A stretch of 64,000 nucleotides of DNA from Epiperipatus broadwayi (lineage: Eukaryota; Onychophora; Udeonychophora; Euonychophora; Peripatidae): the NCBI GenBank assembly GCA_028023455.1, contig JAQFVV010012511.1, forward strand, positions 1,176,001-1,240,000. Reading direction: 5' to 3'. Position 1 is the first letter of the stretch, and every line of letters starts with the position of its first letter. The notes beneath the pieces are model-generated. The model saw nothing but the letters and a program-made list of their open reading frames with translations, was not told where the DNA came from and did not search any database. The position numbers and the translations under genes were made by a program. Shown here one piece after another: positions 25,101 to 33,483 of this stretch.

Positions 25101-28100
25101 TGGTACAAGAATAAAAACGACCCATATTAGCACACATATACCTGTGCTATCAAGTACTGATAATATAATCACCATTTTTATGTTAGTCTATTAACAAAAG
25201 GATTTCAACATAATATGTCTGATAGTAATCATCATCAATAATTAATTGTCCATTTCAAGTCAATGCTAGTTTCATCACTAGAACTCTATTGTTCAGCCAA
25301 TTAAAAACAATTTAAGCCATAGTTTACCATAACAACTTAGCTCCAGTTCTGTCCACCAACTATGGGCCAACAATTCTCCAATATTATCTCTCAAAGCATA
25401 TTATATTATTCAAAAAATTCATAAATTCACAAGCGTAATCCAAAATTTTCTTTTTACATTTGTCACATTTATTTAAATAACATTTTTTTAAAAAACTTAC
25501 TATTTTAATAGGACTAAATAATGATTATATTAATGCACATTAAGTTTTTATTTTTAAAGAAAATATTTTTTTAATGTTTTATATATATGGTATACAAGTT
25601 TACTAACTACTATAACTAACTACAATTTTAAATATCTTCTGCTGCTACCTTAAACTTCTAGTATATTACAAGGTCATGAAAGTGAATGATAATAGAGAAA
25701 AAAAAATGAAACAAATAAACAAAGCTATAAAAGCATCACAAAACCTACTAGATAAATTAAACACACAACAATTTTTTGGAGCAAATAAAGAACTAGCTTT
25801 TAAAATGCAGAAAACTGATTTATTTTTAATGTTTTAAGTGAAATTTTTTATTTACATTAAAACTTTTTTATTTTATTTAATTACTTAAGAAACTTTAAAG
25901 CTTTAAGATACTTTTTTTTGTTTCTAACTAAATTATGGTACTGTTTTTTTATAAATAAAATAAAAAAGTCATCAAAATCTTACCGATTGCTTAGTTTATT
26001 TTCTCTGGTTTGAACAACTTTTAAAGGCTTGTTAATTTTAGGCCACATTGAGGCTAAAAGAAAAAAGAAAAAATATTAATTATCTTAAAAATTAATTACT
26101 AAATGCATTCATTTTTAAAAAATGTATATTATTAACATAGAAGTTTCAATTATCCCTCAAAGCCCATTACTGTGCACTTACACTGAAATAACCATTCATT
26201 AAAAAAAAAGAATGGATTATTTCAATCTAAACTTGAAAGTATTAATACTGTTTTATAATTAGCATAAGTCATGAAGATAAAAGTAAACAATAGACTTAGC
26301 ATTCAATAGAGTAGGACACTTTCCCATCAATGATAGAGGCAAAATATATTAAAATCAGTGTAAGGATATTCATCCAAATAACCCAAATTAATCTGAACTT
26401 TTATCTTATTCACAATAATAAATAGATAACAATAATTGGATAGCTGATTGAGTTAAGGTTTGATTATGTAAAAAAAAAAAAAAATCTTTAGCCTGCTTGT
26501 AATGTGAAATAAACTTCTAAGATTCACATGGCTTAAATTTAAACTCCGGATTAAGCATATAACAAGAAAATGTACTAATTTCTAAGCCATGAGGCTCTTA
26601 CTTAAGACAAAATAAATAAATAAAAAACCAATTTCGCATATGCACAGATATAAAAACTTTTTTTCACTCACTGAGCAAATGAAGCATTTGACTATAATAA
26701 TAATGATTTACATAGAAATTATGAAAGATATGGGCAATCTTTTCTCACTTGTTTCTCAAGAACATCATCTTTCAATTATAATGCACTTCCTTTAAACTTT
26801 TTTTTATTTTTTTATTAATACCTTTGTTTCCAAAGATAGATAATCACTACATTTATTTATTTCTAATGATTAAAAATAAATAATAAACTTTTCACTAATG
26901 TTAACATATAAAGATAGTAATTTCATCCTGGCATGTAAGTTTTTTTCATTATCCTAATAAAGAAGCTTGTATATTTCTGATAATTTTAATAGTAAATCTA
27001 CTGCAGTTTTCCAAGGTGGACATATCTTCATAAAGTAGAATTGGATTAAGAAAGCTATCATTGTATTAGACAGTATAACACTAACATTACTAGCCTGGGA
27101 CTAAAAATATATGATATTGCCATGATCAGAATTAGGATGACACAGAATTAGATTTAAATAATAAAAAGTATAGATGTATAAATTAATGGCAAGTTACTCT
27201 TTATATATTCTAAGAAAAATCACAACAAAAGATTCAAAAGAAATAAAGATTCTTTGTATATCATATGGTAGATGATAGTGGGTTAAACATATCATGTGAT
27301 ATCATTATAAAAGTGCTATTGTTTGAAAGAAAATCAAATGGGTCTCTTTGCATATAATTATTATCAATCATGTGTTATTATCATAGAAAGAATGTTATAT
27401 AATGTGAGTTTGGTTCAGATTAAAATAATATAGATTTATTACATCGTATAGAACATTCAGTTTTGTAACAAAAACAAATTCTGTATTTTGGTAATAGTAG
27501 ATTAATTAGAAAACTAGAGCCCTTATCTTTAAAGGTTTGCTATTCACTTGAAAGATATATTTAAAATATCTGAGATGTTTGTAACTTACTTAAATTAAGA
27601 ACTCCTATATTTCAATATGCATTTCTTTGCCAGTGAAAAAAAATTTTACTAGCACATATATTTATTTTCATACCACATAAGGCATCTTAATTGTTTTTTA
27701 TAATAATCAACTGATTATTATCATTCTATATAGAATGATTGCACTATTGCAAATATTAAAGATTCATTATGTTTAACAAATAAGGTAAATGTAACCATGG
27801 ACTCAGTGCTTACAGGAGAAGTATTAGTTCCACCATTAGCAAAACCAATAAGATGTATCAATTATTATATGGCTCTTTTTGGCTATGAAAACATTGTAAA
27901 GTTCAACTGGTCAGATTTTTTAACAGTGGATGGATACACTGTCACTCTGCTACATTACATTATAACAAAAAATTAGATAATTATTAATAAATTAAATACC
28001 TTGGGGTGGTGATTTATTTTGATTGTTCCATACTACAAGAACTTTGGCTAAACTTGGAGCTTTAGCAACTTTATTAATGACATGGAAAAGACTTTCAAGC

Positions 28101-31100
28101 CTGTCGTAAGTCAAAATCACAGCTGTAAACCCTTGGCTCTTGGAAGCAATCAGAGGTAAGAAAAGAGGACTTTTCACACTGTACTAAAATATATACATAT
28201 ATATATTAAAAATAATATAAAGAAGATAAACATATTTAAAAACAAAATAAAGTAATACAAATATTTATATTAAAAATGTCAAATTTTCAAACTTTTTAAT
28301 TTTTCAATATTTTTTATTCAATATAAATAATACATATACTAAAAAAAACTTGCTTAATACTTTCAAAATAGTATGCCGAGCATGCTTTTGACTAATTAGT
28401 ATTTTGAAAGTTTTAAACAAGCTTTTCTTAGTATATGTTTTGTATATATTATTTATATTGAATTACATTTATTTGAGAAAAGTTTAAATCTCTTGGACTT
28501 AATATTTTAAGTTTTTAATGAATTCTTTGACACAAAACTTCATATATTAACATTTCTTAAGAAATATTAAAATATCAACTTTTATTTTTTGCTTTTAAAA
28601 ATAGCAACCACTAATATTTTCTCAAAATACTTATTCAAGAAGTTAGTTCAGTTCTTTAAATTTGAAATTTTTTAAAAAAGTATGAATGACGTTGATGTTT
28701 TTTTGGGATGGAATTAAAAGTTTCTGTTGCAGACATTCAGTTTAAATTGCTGAATTCTGTCAAAGAAGACATCTAATATATACATTAACCATTGATTTCT
28801 TTATCAACAAAATAATGGATTAAGTTCAAATTTTATGAAGTAAAATTTGATTTGATAAACAAAATATTGATTACAAATAAAATTTTTTTATTTAACAACA
28901 CAAACATATAATTTTATGTTTTCAGTTTTTAATTTAACAATTAAATGAAATTTTTTTTTTGTATTAGCTCTGGAAAAATATGTTTGTGTGTGTAAATATC
29001 ATCATCATCATCAGCAACAGCAATCATTTGTCAACGAGTACAGCAATTATATATATTGCTTATAACATTCTATTCATATACACGTTAATGCAACAAATTT
29101 TCTTAAAAAGTTCTTTATTTTCTTACAGTTTTGACTGTCCAGCAGTCTTCATCAGAGCTCTATCTTCTTCACTGCCTTAATTAATTAAGTTTAATTAAGG
29201 CAGTGAAGAAGACAGAGCTCTGATGAAGACTGCTGGACAGTCAAAACTGTAAGAAAATAAAGAAGTTTTTAAGAAAATTTGTTTTAAGGCAGTGAAGAAG
29301 ATAGAGCTCTGATGAAGACTGCTGGACAATCAAAACTAAGAAAATAAAGAAGTTTTTAAGAAAATTTGTTGCATTAACGTGTATATGAATAGAGTGTTAC
29401 AAGCAATATATATGATTATATGAAGATATGCAAAGAAATTGAAGAAGAATAAGAGAATATACTTCTGAGTACAGCAATTCCAAGTGGGTGGGTGAATGGA
29501 GGGAAGGGGGCAATCTATGAACTATAAAAACATCCACATATAACAAATGCTGCATATTTGATATTTTGGATGCTGTCTTTTAACTTTTGCAGCAATTTTT
29601 TCTTTTTGAAAGATTTCATTATTGTATTATAGCTCTCTACTATATACTATTATTTTGCCAATATCTTCTTAATGAAAGCACTCAATCTTGTACTTGAACT
29701 TTTTTAGTGTCTTTTAAATAATCTTTATAAAATAGATAAAATATGTTTATGCCATAAAAAAATAATGCTCAAGTTTATCATAAAATACTTTTTAAAGATA
29801 TCTTATCTCATTTATTTCACTTGTCCAATATAATGAAGATATGATTTTACAATAGTGGATTCTATAATATCACATCCAGCAAAATGAAACCTACATTGAA
29901 TGGTCTTATGATCTTTTCATATTTTTAGAATTTTACACCAGCATATTTAAATAAAATTTTTCTAATCTCTTTATATTACATTGATAAGGAGTTCAAGTCT
30001 CATTTCCATACAATAAATTAAGTATAATAAGAGCTCTATATACAATTAATTTACTTGCAGTAGTTACATCATTATGATGAAATATCTATCTTTTAACATG
30101 ATAAAAGCAATAACTACCTACTGGAGTCTGAATTACATTTCAACATCTAAATCCACTTTCCTGCTTTAAAAAAACTACCAAAATAATTTAAATGTCTTAT
30201 CATTAGCCAAGTTGAAAGTTGCTGAAAAACTGTCTACCATCACTGGCTGATAAAAAACTTGAGTTTCTTGGACATTAATAATTAAATCAAAGTTTTTAGA
30301 TGTTGCATTCAAAACATTAAGCACATACTATATTTTTTAATCAACAAGGATATCACAATTATCAGCATATTGTGAACCCAAAAGAGGATGAAGTTCTTAT
30401 TTTTGCTTTTAATCAATTCTATTTAAAAATTCCACTAACAAAATTGTGTGGAATTTTGATTATTGATTCATAAAACCTCCTACAAAAAAACCACTATTAT
30501 AAAAATTGAAAACAAGGTTGTTACTAATACATATTCTTGTTGAACATTAATTTTGATTCCAAATGCCTCAGATTTTCCACCTGCAGTAGTAACACTTTTC
30601 CCTCATTCTATCATCATGAAGTTGTATAATATGAATAAACTTTGGTGAATAAAGTTACTTCCAAACAATTATACAGACTAACTGAGTCAATCAAATCAAT
30701 AAAAGCAATACATAAATCATTTCTTTGTTACCAACATTCTTCATGCATTTGTTTGACATCAAGAATCATAATCTATATTATTTCTAAATTTTTCTGAAAC
30801 CACTAATAAATTGGAATCACAATTGTTTATGTATGTTGTTAAAGAAATGAAAATGTGGTTGTGGAAATATCCAATTCCACTAACACAAAAAATACAGGGA
30901 GATGAACAATAACATGAAACGCTGATGATAACCAAACCCTGTATTAACTTAAGTGATTGAAGGCAGCAAGGAAAAATGAAAAATAATTATGATTTCTTGA
31001 ATCAGAAAAAGTGCCTAGCCTTTGATGAGCCAATATTTTATTTTGTAAGTTAGTAGGAAGTATTCTTGGTTAGGTCATTCCATTATTCATCAGCTGTGAA

Positions 31101-33483
31101 CTTCATTAATAGCCAGAGTACAATACACAACATGTATGCATATGTATATCAGTGACAATTTCTTAATAATTGTTGCTTTGATTTTTTGTATGTACTGTAG
31201 GAGTTTTTAAATTAAATTAAAGATATCTGATTTTGTTAAATAATATTTGCATTTTTGTAAAAAAGATTTATCATGTAATTTTTAATGGATGTTAAACATA
31301 GGCTTAAAGTTTACTAATGTATTAGTAAATAAAAAGCAAAAATTTTTAAAGCAAATTTTTCTACCAAATTAAAAGTTCCCTTTGATCTAAACTCGATTTT
31401 ATTTTGGACATGATATTTGTAGAATGGATGCTTTTGGCAACAAACTCACATGACAGCTTATAAATAATTATTGTAACAAAAAAAAAAAAATGCAACGTTA
31501 ATTTTTACATTAGTTAAAAAAAATATAAATATCTTTATTAACAGATTTAATCAAGGAATTACATTTGGGTGAAATACATTTGGTTAAAAAAAACTTAATA
31601 TTAAGAGAAAATTATGACTGAGAATAAAGGTTTTTAATAAATGTATTCTTTCAGTGCTTGCTTGTAGAAATGAGAGGTGAACATTTAATGGAAGAGTAAT
31701 TCTAAAATTACAGATCACCCAGAGAAGTATGAAGATTTGGATTAGTAAAAAGAGATCATATATGAAATACATAAGTTAGTGAATAAACAGCTACCATGAA
31801 CTTCAATGAAAGAATTGAGACTCAAATGAAGCAGTGTTGAACATACTGGTTAAAGAGATCACAATATATAGATAAATCTTAAAATAGAGTCTAAGAGATT
31901 GTAAGAGATTTAAAAGAATGAGATTAGAAAGTTGTAAAGAGAAGCTATAAAAAGATAAAACTAAATTAAACTTGAGGATCTATAGATTGACAAAAGATTA
32001 AAATGATGATAATGTAATTAAATAATTACATACTGACTTTTTTAGAACTCTCTGTGTATATTAATGGTGGCTAATTATATGAAATGAGTTAATATAAATT
32101 TTATAACTGCGTGAAAGCTAAAGATTACTAGATCAAAGCTCGACTGTCATTTTAGCTGTTTAATTTTTTCCATGATCTAACAGCATCGGGTAAAGAAAAA
32201 AAGTATAATGCATGTTTGCATTAATTATAATAATTACTACATAATATTTCTATGTTGTTTTCTCAAAAATAATTTTTGACATTAAATGATTTTCAAAAAT
32301 GTTTTATTAGCAGTTATAACTGGTTGCTAATGTACACTTAATTTCCTTCAGAAAATCCATGTTTTTCAATAAAGTAATGAATATGCAGATTGATTTATGA
32401 CTGTAATAATGTCTAGTGCAATTTATCACAGAATAGGGTAGTGTAGTCAATAACTAAAGTTTCTTAGACAGATTCTCAGATGATTTAAAGAAAAAAAAAA
32501 CACCTCACTTTGGTTAAATAAATTGTAATTGCTGTGAATAAGTTGCCATTTAGTGTCTAAATCTCAAATGACTCCCAAACTATTTACCATAAGACAACTA
32601 TATAACAATTAGAAAATGATCAGAAATATTACAAATATTATGTCACCAAATATATCAAATTAAATTAGATGTCACTTTGAATTAGATCTCTTTATAATCT
32701 AACTGCTTTTTTTATAGTGACAACTTTATAACACTTTTACAGATGGGATATTTGATGTGATTAATTCTGTTGATGGTTATTCTTTTCTTCTTTCCAATGT
32801 AAGTAAGACTATGATTTTTCATTATTTTCAAACAACTGCATGATGAGTTTTTACCCTATTCATCCATTTCACACAAGTAATCGTTTTCTAGATCATTCAC
32901 AATTTTTTGGAATTCAGTTTAAGGTTCCCAATGCCATGTCTTCTAGTAATCACACTCATGCCAGATTCACTCCAGCTTCTTAATTTTTACAATATGTCAG
33001 TAATACCAGTTTACTATCTTACCCATGTATTCATTTAAAATCAAATTTTATGAATCATATTATGAATCTTCCATACTTTGTCCAATGGAATGAATCTACA
33101 GTAGCTATAATAATTTCTAGTAAATCAATAGAATAGAAAAACGCTAACATCATATTTATATAAAAATACAATTTTTCAACATACACATCATTTTATCAAC
33201 TTTAAAGCTAGATTTATATATGTATGTTTAAAAAAAAATTGTGAATGTGTATATTACCAGTCTTGGTGGTTCATTCCAAGCTTCATACTTTTTAGCTGCG
33301 TATGGAAAAACTCTATCATTAAGAATCTGAAGAGCTGTCATTGTGATAGCTTTCATTGAACTGAAATAAGTATCCCAATAAAATTTGCCTTGAAATCTCA
33401 AATCCTGAATGCGTTGATCTGATATACTTCTTAGTATATCTATAAGATTTTCAATTTCATCTTCATATAGAGTTATAGCGGCT
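3809..33483 (-). CDS. EXT2: EXT2 exostosin-2, 3' six exons (gene-level entry, 5' part not seen)
   Basis: Exostosin-2 partners EXT1 in the Golgi heparan sulfate co-polymerase, which adds alternating GlcUA and GlcNAc. Six exons join in phase with GT-AG introns: 33258-33483, 28000-28183, 25984-26053, 13254-13350, 10564-10707, 3809-4159. The product is about 356 residues and matches, from memory, roughly residues 363-718 of the 718-residue human EXT2 with only a 2-residue gap. In order it shows the end of the GT47 half (RAAIT to NEPP), a linker (PLFLPLI) and the GT64 domain starting [10 protein letters not shown], with the DXD-type motif [27 protein letters not shown] and the C-terminus GSL. EXT1 and EXTL3 differ clearly at these motifs. 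The first exon here begins inside an Arg codon, so more coding sequence lies upstream. Introns run from 1.9 to 12.6 kb. Assignment is strong; the extent is partial. Confidence 0.95.
5139..5321. repeat. Hairpin repeat, MITE-like
   Basis: Nearly perfect inverted arms (5139-5225 and 5240-5321) share AATGGTAATAAACTATTATA, CTTTCAATCC and AGAAGTACTTT in opposite orientation. A single-arm relative occurs at about 10438-10495 (ACTTCTGCGGATTGAAAG), so the family is repeated within the same intron. Confidence 0.75.
6229..6254. repeat. Perfect 26-bp palindrome
   Basis: Both halves (AAGCATAAGTGAA and TTCACTTATGCTT) are exact reverse complements, with no loop and an EcoRI-type GAATTC centre. Function is unknown; it is probably a chance or repeat-derived cruciform. 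Confidence 0.6.
8554..8611 (+). ncRNA. Hammerhead-ribozyme-like motif, family B copy 1
   Basis: Core CTGATGA (8568-8574) is followed by a 6-bp stem II, GTGCTG/CAGCAT with loop GTT, and an intact GAAA (8590-8593). Stem III is reduced to A8593-T8600, with A8601 as the cleavage-site base. The near part of stem I is poor (AA/TT, then mismatches) but a distal ATGATC/GATCAT pairing (8554-8559, 8606-8611) remains. It is therefore a probably decayed but recognisable type I hammerhead like those of Penelope-like elements. The repeat around it runs to about 8705 and contains GTTCAAATCC, like a pol III B box. Confidence 0.5.
8761..9927. mobile_element. pogo/Tigger-like (Tc1/mariner) element, non-autonomous or decayed
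   Basis: 1,167 bp with inverted ends CACCTGGGTCTC...GAGACCCAGGTG, flanked by TA on both sides (8759-8760 and 9928-9929), the mariner-type target duplication. The left end continues GTTTTACGCG and the right end, inverted, TTTTTATGCG. Both resemble Tigger/pogo termini and are rich in CpG compared with the neighbourhood. The interior (including a small open frame at 9182-9406) shows no recognisable transposase, so it is likely an internally deleted derivative. Confidence 0.75.
10564..10707 (-). CDS. EXT2: EXT2 exon e
   Basis: 144 nt, exactly 48 codons, phase 0 at both ends, and not visible as a long ORF. It reads [20 protein letters not shown], then [15 protein letters not shown], then [13 protein letters not shown]. 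The acceptor is GTAATAG (AG at 10709-10708) and the donor is GTAAAA from 10563. [12 protein letters not shown] is a hallmark of the exostosin GT64 domain. The small change GFPSR, where human has GYPGR, is the only non-conservative difference I noted. NST is a possible N-glycosylation site. Confidence 0.95.
11045..11450. repeat. Locally duplicated hairpin block
   Basis: AGATTTTATATGAAAA, then AGAGAAA, then TTTAACC recurs at 11054-11110 and 11170-11220, and inverted at about 11220-11275. TTTAACCTTTATTATATG recurs at 11100 and 11376. The centre (11165-11275) is a foldback. The tRNA-like retroposon separates the last two copies. Confidence 0.55.
11281..11371 (+). mobile_element. Short tRNA-Gly(UCC)-derived SINE or retropseudogene
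   Basis: Positions 11281-11351 closely match an animal tRNA-Gly(UCC). The acceptor strands GTGTTGG and CCAACGC pair over 7 bp, an A box (TGGCCTAGTGG) and B box (GGTTCGCTTCC) are present, and TCC sits in the anticodon loop. One base is missing near the anticodon stem, leaving a 6-nt loop, so it is unlikely to be a working tRNA. It is followed by a short tail, TTTGACATATG, then A(11), as for a retroposed copy. The same tail occurs after the tRNA-like element at 39787-39896, which suggests one SINE family. Confidence 0.65.
13254..13350 (-). CDS. EXT2: EXT2 exon d (DXD metal-binding motif)
   Basis: 97 nt: one base completing Arg, then 32 codons reading [18 protein letters not shown], then [14 protein letters not shown]. 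It ends in phase 0 at a GTAATA donor (13253). The acceptor is TATTTTAG, with the AG at 13352-13351. The DDD triplet is the nucleotide-sugar/Mn-binding DXD motif of the GT64 GlcNAc-transferase domain. The sequence differs from human EXT2 only conservatively. The longer open frame around it (13140-13397) is intron read-through. Confidence 0.96.
13685..13746 (+). repeat. Hammerhead family B derivative with deleted core
   Basis: A 15-bp perfect stem (5' arm ending GATCCCCAA at 13706, 3' arm starting TTGGGGATC at 13728) surrounds TGCATGAAATACATATA. That stretch is the end of stem II, the GAAA (13716-13719) and stem III of the family B hammerhead. The CTGATGA half and the 5' side of stem II are missing. 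The flanks match the same repeat (GTGAAAAAGAT and TTTTTCACACG; TGTGGTCTTGTGCGTCG). Confidence 0.5.
15173..15191 (+). repeat. C(19) homopolymer
   Basis: An uninterrupted run of 19 C in strongly A+T-rich surroundings. Similar runs are C(13) at 38420-38432, G(12) at 58699-58710 and C(11) at 60492-60502. Confidence 0.9.
15415..15532 (-). repeat. Penelope-associated end unit, outer part (copy a, split by hAT)
   Basis: Matches in inverted orientation the sequence at about 21130-21250 (TAGTAATAGCACAC, TTAACTTTACTTAAATATTC, CATCATCTGAGTATTGAATG). Its inner continuation is at 19060-19340, beyond the hAT element. It is the tail of the left-hand unit of the Penelope-like element. Confidence 0.7.
15533..15540 (+). 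repeat. hAT target-site duplication, left
   Basis: GATATTAT immediately before the hAT end; the exact same octamer follows the other end at 19052-19059. Confidence 0.9.
15541..19051 (-). mobile_element. hAT transposon (KIAA1586-like type), 3,511 bp, inactive
   Basis: Bounded by CAGTGATGATATCC on the left and, inverted, CAATGATGATATCC on the right, with an identical 8-bp flanking duplication (GATATTAT). This is the hAT signature. GAACCGGTTC motifs are repeated in both subterminal regions. The transposase remnant runs on the minus strand from about 17940 to 15850. The insertion interrupts a repeat whose uninterrupted sister copy (near 21119-21130) shows the empty site AGATATTATTCTCCC. Stops and frameshifts show it cannot move by itself. 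Confidence 0.9.
15850..17940 (-). pseudogene. hAT transposase pseudogene, KIAA1586-like
   Basis: Reading the minus strand across frames gives, in order: [13 protein letters not shown]...[50 protein letters not shown]-like; [55 protein letters not shown]; then [18 protein letters not shown] and [20 protein letters not shown], the hAT C-terminal dimerisation block. These follow the order of KIAA1586-like hAT proteins. The expected Asp residues appear changed (CSARAS where CSDGAS is usual, INVAST where DEAST is usual). Frameshifts occur at the poly-T near 16434-16450 and elsewhere. Fragments of 66-127 codons remain open (16080-16463, 16432-16809, 16940-17176, 17061-17273). It is clearly dead. 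Confidence 0.85.
19052..19059 (+). repeat. hAT target-site duplication, right
   Basis: GATATTAT directly after the inverted hAT end, identical to 15533-15540. Confidence 0.9.
19060..19340 (-). repeat. Penelope-associated end unit with tRNA-Leu-like head (copy a, inner part)
   Basis: On the minus strand this reads from the end of the GIY-YIG frame ([10 protein letters not shown]) into CAGGATGGCTCAGTTGAT (A-box-like) and GGTTCGATTCC (B box), then CACCTGAAGAAGAGGGG. An inverted copy lies at 20842-21250. The anticodon-arm region (CTTAAAAT) most resembles tRNA-Leu(UAA). It joins 15415-15532 once the hAT is removed. Confidence 0.7.
19215..20800 (-). pseudogene. Penelope-like retroelement ORF: reverse transcriptase plus GIY-YIG, broken
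   Basis: Minus-strand fragments in several frames give, in order: KSIIILPAD with DTTDYD-like (N-terminal RT), [22 protein letters not shown] (RT palm motif A, Asp kept), [20 protein letters not shown] (motif B region), [11 protein letters not shown] where YVDD is expected (catalytic Asps lost), a thumb region, then [17 protein letters not shown] (start of a GIY-YIG nuclease) and [10 protein letters not shown] near the end. This order of LPKIHK, GSPLGP-like, YVDD-like and GIY-YIG is diagnostic of Penelope-like elements. A 38-bp tandem duplication at 20455-20530 shifts the frame. Stops and a lost catalytic site show it is dead. Confidence 0.88.
20455..20530 (+). repeat. 38-bp tandem duplication inside the Penelope ORF
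   Basis: Two exact copies (20455-20492 and 20493-20530) starting ACATGATCCTTATGG. 38 is not a multiple of three, so the duplication shifts the reading frame just after LPKIHKDHV. Confidence 0.95.
20842..21250 (+). repeat. Penelope-associated end unit with tRNA-Leu-like head (copy b)
   Basis: Inverted relative to copy a (19060-19340 plus 15415-15532), so the Penelope remnant lies between inverted units. It begins TGGCAAACAATCCCATAAC, which is GIY-YIG coding sequence in the reverse direction. It passes through the tRNA-like A box (TGGTTCAGTTGAT) and ends TTAAATAAAGTTAAATTT, CATATTAGATGATGGAAATA. The hAT target site is empty here (GAATAATATCTTTTG). Confidence 0.75.
21982..22056 (+). repeat. 75-bp direct repeat, left copy
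   Basis: Begins TTAATAAAGAAATG and ends CATAAATTAGGAA. It is identical over all 75 bp to 24103-24177. The pair encloses a 2,046-bp composite insert. Confidence 0.95.
22239..22385 (+). mobile_element. Second hAT-family end at the same site of the repeat
   Basis: CAGTGATGATATCC, then CCGTTTCGCACCGGTTC matches the right end of the 15541-19051 hAT. It sits after the same octamer (ATAATATC, 22231-22238) in the same unit. After about 35 bp it diverges into C+G-richer sequence with ACGACTTTTGTACGAC and CGTCACACACACGCG. The opposite end is not found. Confidence 0.65.
22630..22935 (+). repeat. Degenerate A+T tandem repeats
   Basis: AATAAATATGCTATAGAATA and AATTATAATATTTT alternate about four times with short insertions. 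Confidence 0.7.
23119..23520 (+). repeat. Tandem repeat, period about 155 bp, 2.6 copies
   Basis: The unit starts GTAATATAGGATATT at 23119, 23273 and 23430 (spacing 154 and 157). It contains TTTCTGGCTTC, CAATCCATCCAC, AGTGCCATGTATTTGAACTC and a stretch ending CTTTCTTC. Copies 2 and 3 are almost identical; copy 1 is older. Confidence 0.9.
23672..23766 (+). CDS. Possible transposon exon, unrecognised
   Basis: A T-rich acceptor ending GTTATAG, then ATGGACACATCTGGCTC, then a C+G-richer stretch ending CTCAG before GTAAGA. The frame reads [20 protein letters not shown], then FSVKNYL. Base composition and good splice sites suggest a real exon of a mobile element, but I recognise no domain. It could be chance. 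Confidence 0.25.
24103..24177 (+). repeat. 75-bp direct repeat, right copy
   Basis: Identical to 21982-22056. Its first four bases, TTAA, abut the GGTTTTCAAAGGG end of the enclosed insert. Confidence 0.95.
25984..26053 (-). CDS. EXT2: EXT2 exon c (70-nt exon)
   Basis: A 70-nt exon too short to appear as an ORF. It has two bases completing an Ala codon, 22 codons reading [20 protein letters not shown] then S-N, and two bases (CG) of an Arg codon finished by the next exon. The acceptor is CTTTTAG with the AG at 26055-26054; the donor is GTAAGA from 25983. Human EXT2 reads [20 protein letters not shown] here. Both split codons close in frame with the neighbouring exons, which confirms the boundaries. 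Confidence 0.93.
26054..27999 (-). other. EXT2: EXT2 intron (1.9 kb)
   Basis: Intron between exons b and c. A short foldback lies at about 26180-26230 (GAAATAACCATTC/GAATGGATTATTTC). Otherwise it is A+T-rich with nothing recognised. Confidence 0.75.
28000..28183 (-). CDS. EXT2: EXT2 exon b (linker and start of GT64 domain)
   Basis: 184 nt: 61 codons plus one base (phase 1 exit). The acceptor is TATATTTTAG with the AG at 28185-28184, and the donor GT is at 27999-27998. It begins Y-S-V-K-S, then [12 protein letters not shown], then [36 protein letters not shown] and SPPQ. The TYDR and VVWNNQNK motifs open the GT64 Rossmann-like fold and are nearly identical to human EXT2. A GTG codon inside it can look like an ORF start but is an internal Val. 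Confidence 0.95.
28317..28466. repeat. Hairpin repeat, MITE-like
   Basis: Inverted arms share TATTCAATATAAATAATA, ACATATACTAA and CTTTCAAAATA, around a loop with GTATGCCGAGCATGC. No ORF. Confidence 0.75.
29046..29415. repeat. Palindromic repeat with one arm partly tripled
   Basis: The left arm (29046-29180) is inverted at 29191-29283, and the inner 95 bp recurs directly at 29285-29371 before the outer part (GCATTAACGTGTATATGAATA) closes the palindrome. On the plus strand each right-hand copy reads AGAGCTCTGATGAAGACTG, CTGGACAGTC, AAAAC. This has a hammerhead-like CTGATGA but AAAA in place of GAAA and no good stem I. Confidence 0.75.
33258..33483 (-). CDS. EXT2: EXT2 exon a (end of GT47 half)
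   Basis: 226 nt: one base completing an Arg codon, then 75 codons, ending in phase 0 before a GT donor at 33257-33256. The acceptor is a poly-T tract followed by ATAG at 33487-33484. It encodes [13 protein letters not shown], then [16 protein letters not shown] and [17 protein letters not shown], ending NEPPRL. Human EXT2 has a matching segment (RASVVVPEE to EEWNDPP). This is the C-terminal edge of the exostosin GT47 domain. The codon split at its start proves at least one further exon upstream. Confidence 0.93.

Larger units (their letters stand above)
13351..25983 (-). other. EXT2: EXT2 intron (12.6 kb)
   Basis: The largest complete intron. It contains a core-deleted hammerhead hairpin (13685-13746), a small foldback (14672-14745), a C(19) run (15173-15191), and the nested Penelope/hAT cluster and composite insertion at 15415-24177. 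The remaining 24178-25983 is A+T-rich with no feature recognised. Confidence 0.75.
28184..33257 (-). other. EXT2: EXT2 intron (5.1 kb)
   Basis: Intron between exons a and b. It holds a hairpin repeat (28317-28466) and a palindromic repeat with a duplicated arm (29046-29415). From about 29420 to 33257 I see only A+T-rich unique sequence and degraded repeat; small open frames there have no coding signature. Confidence 0.75.
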
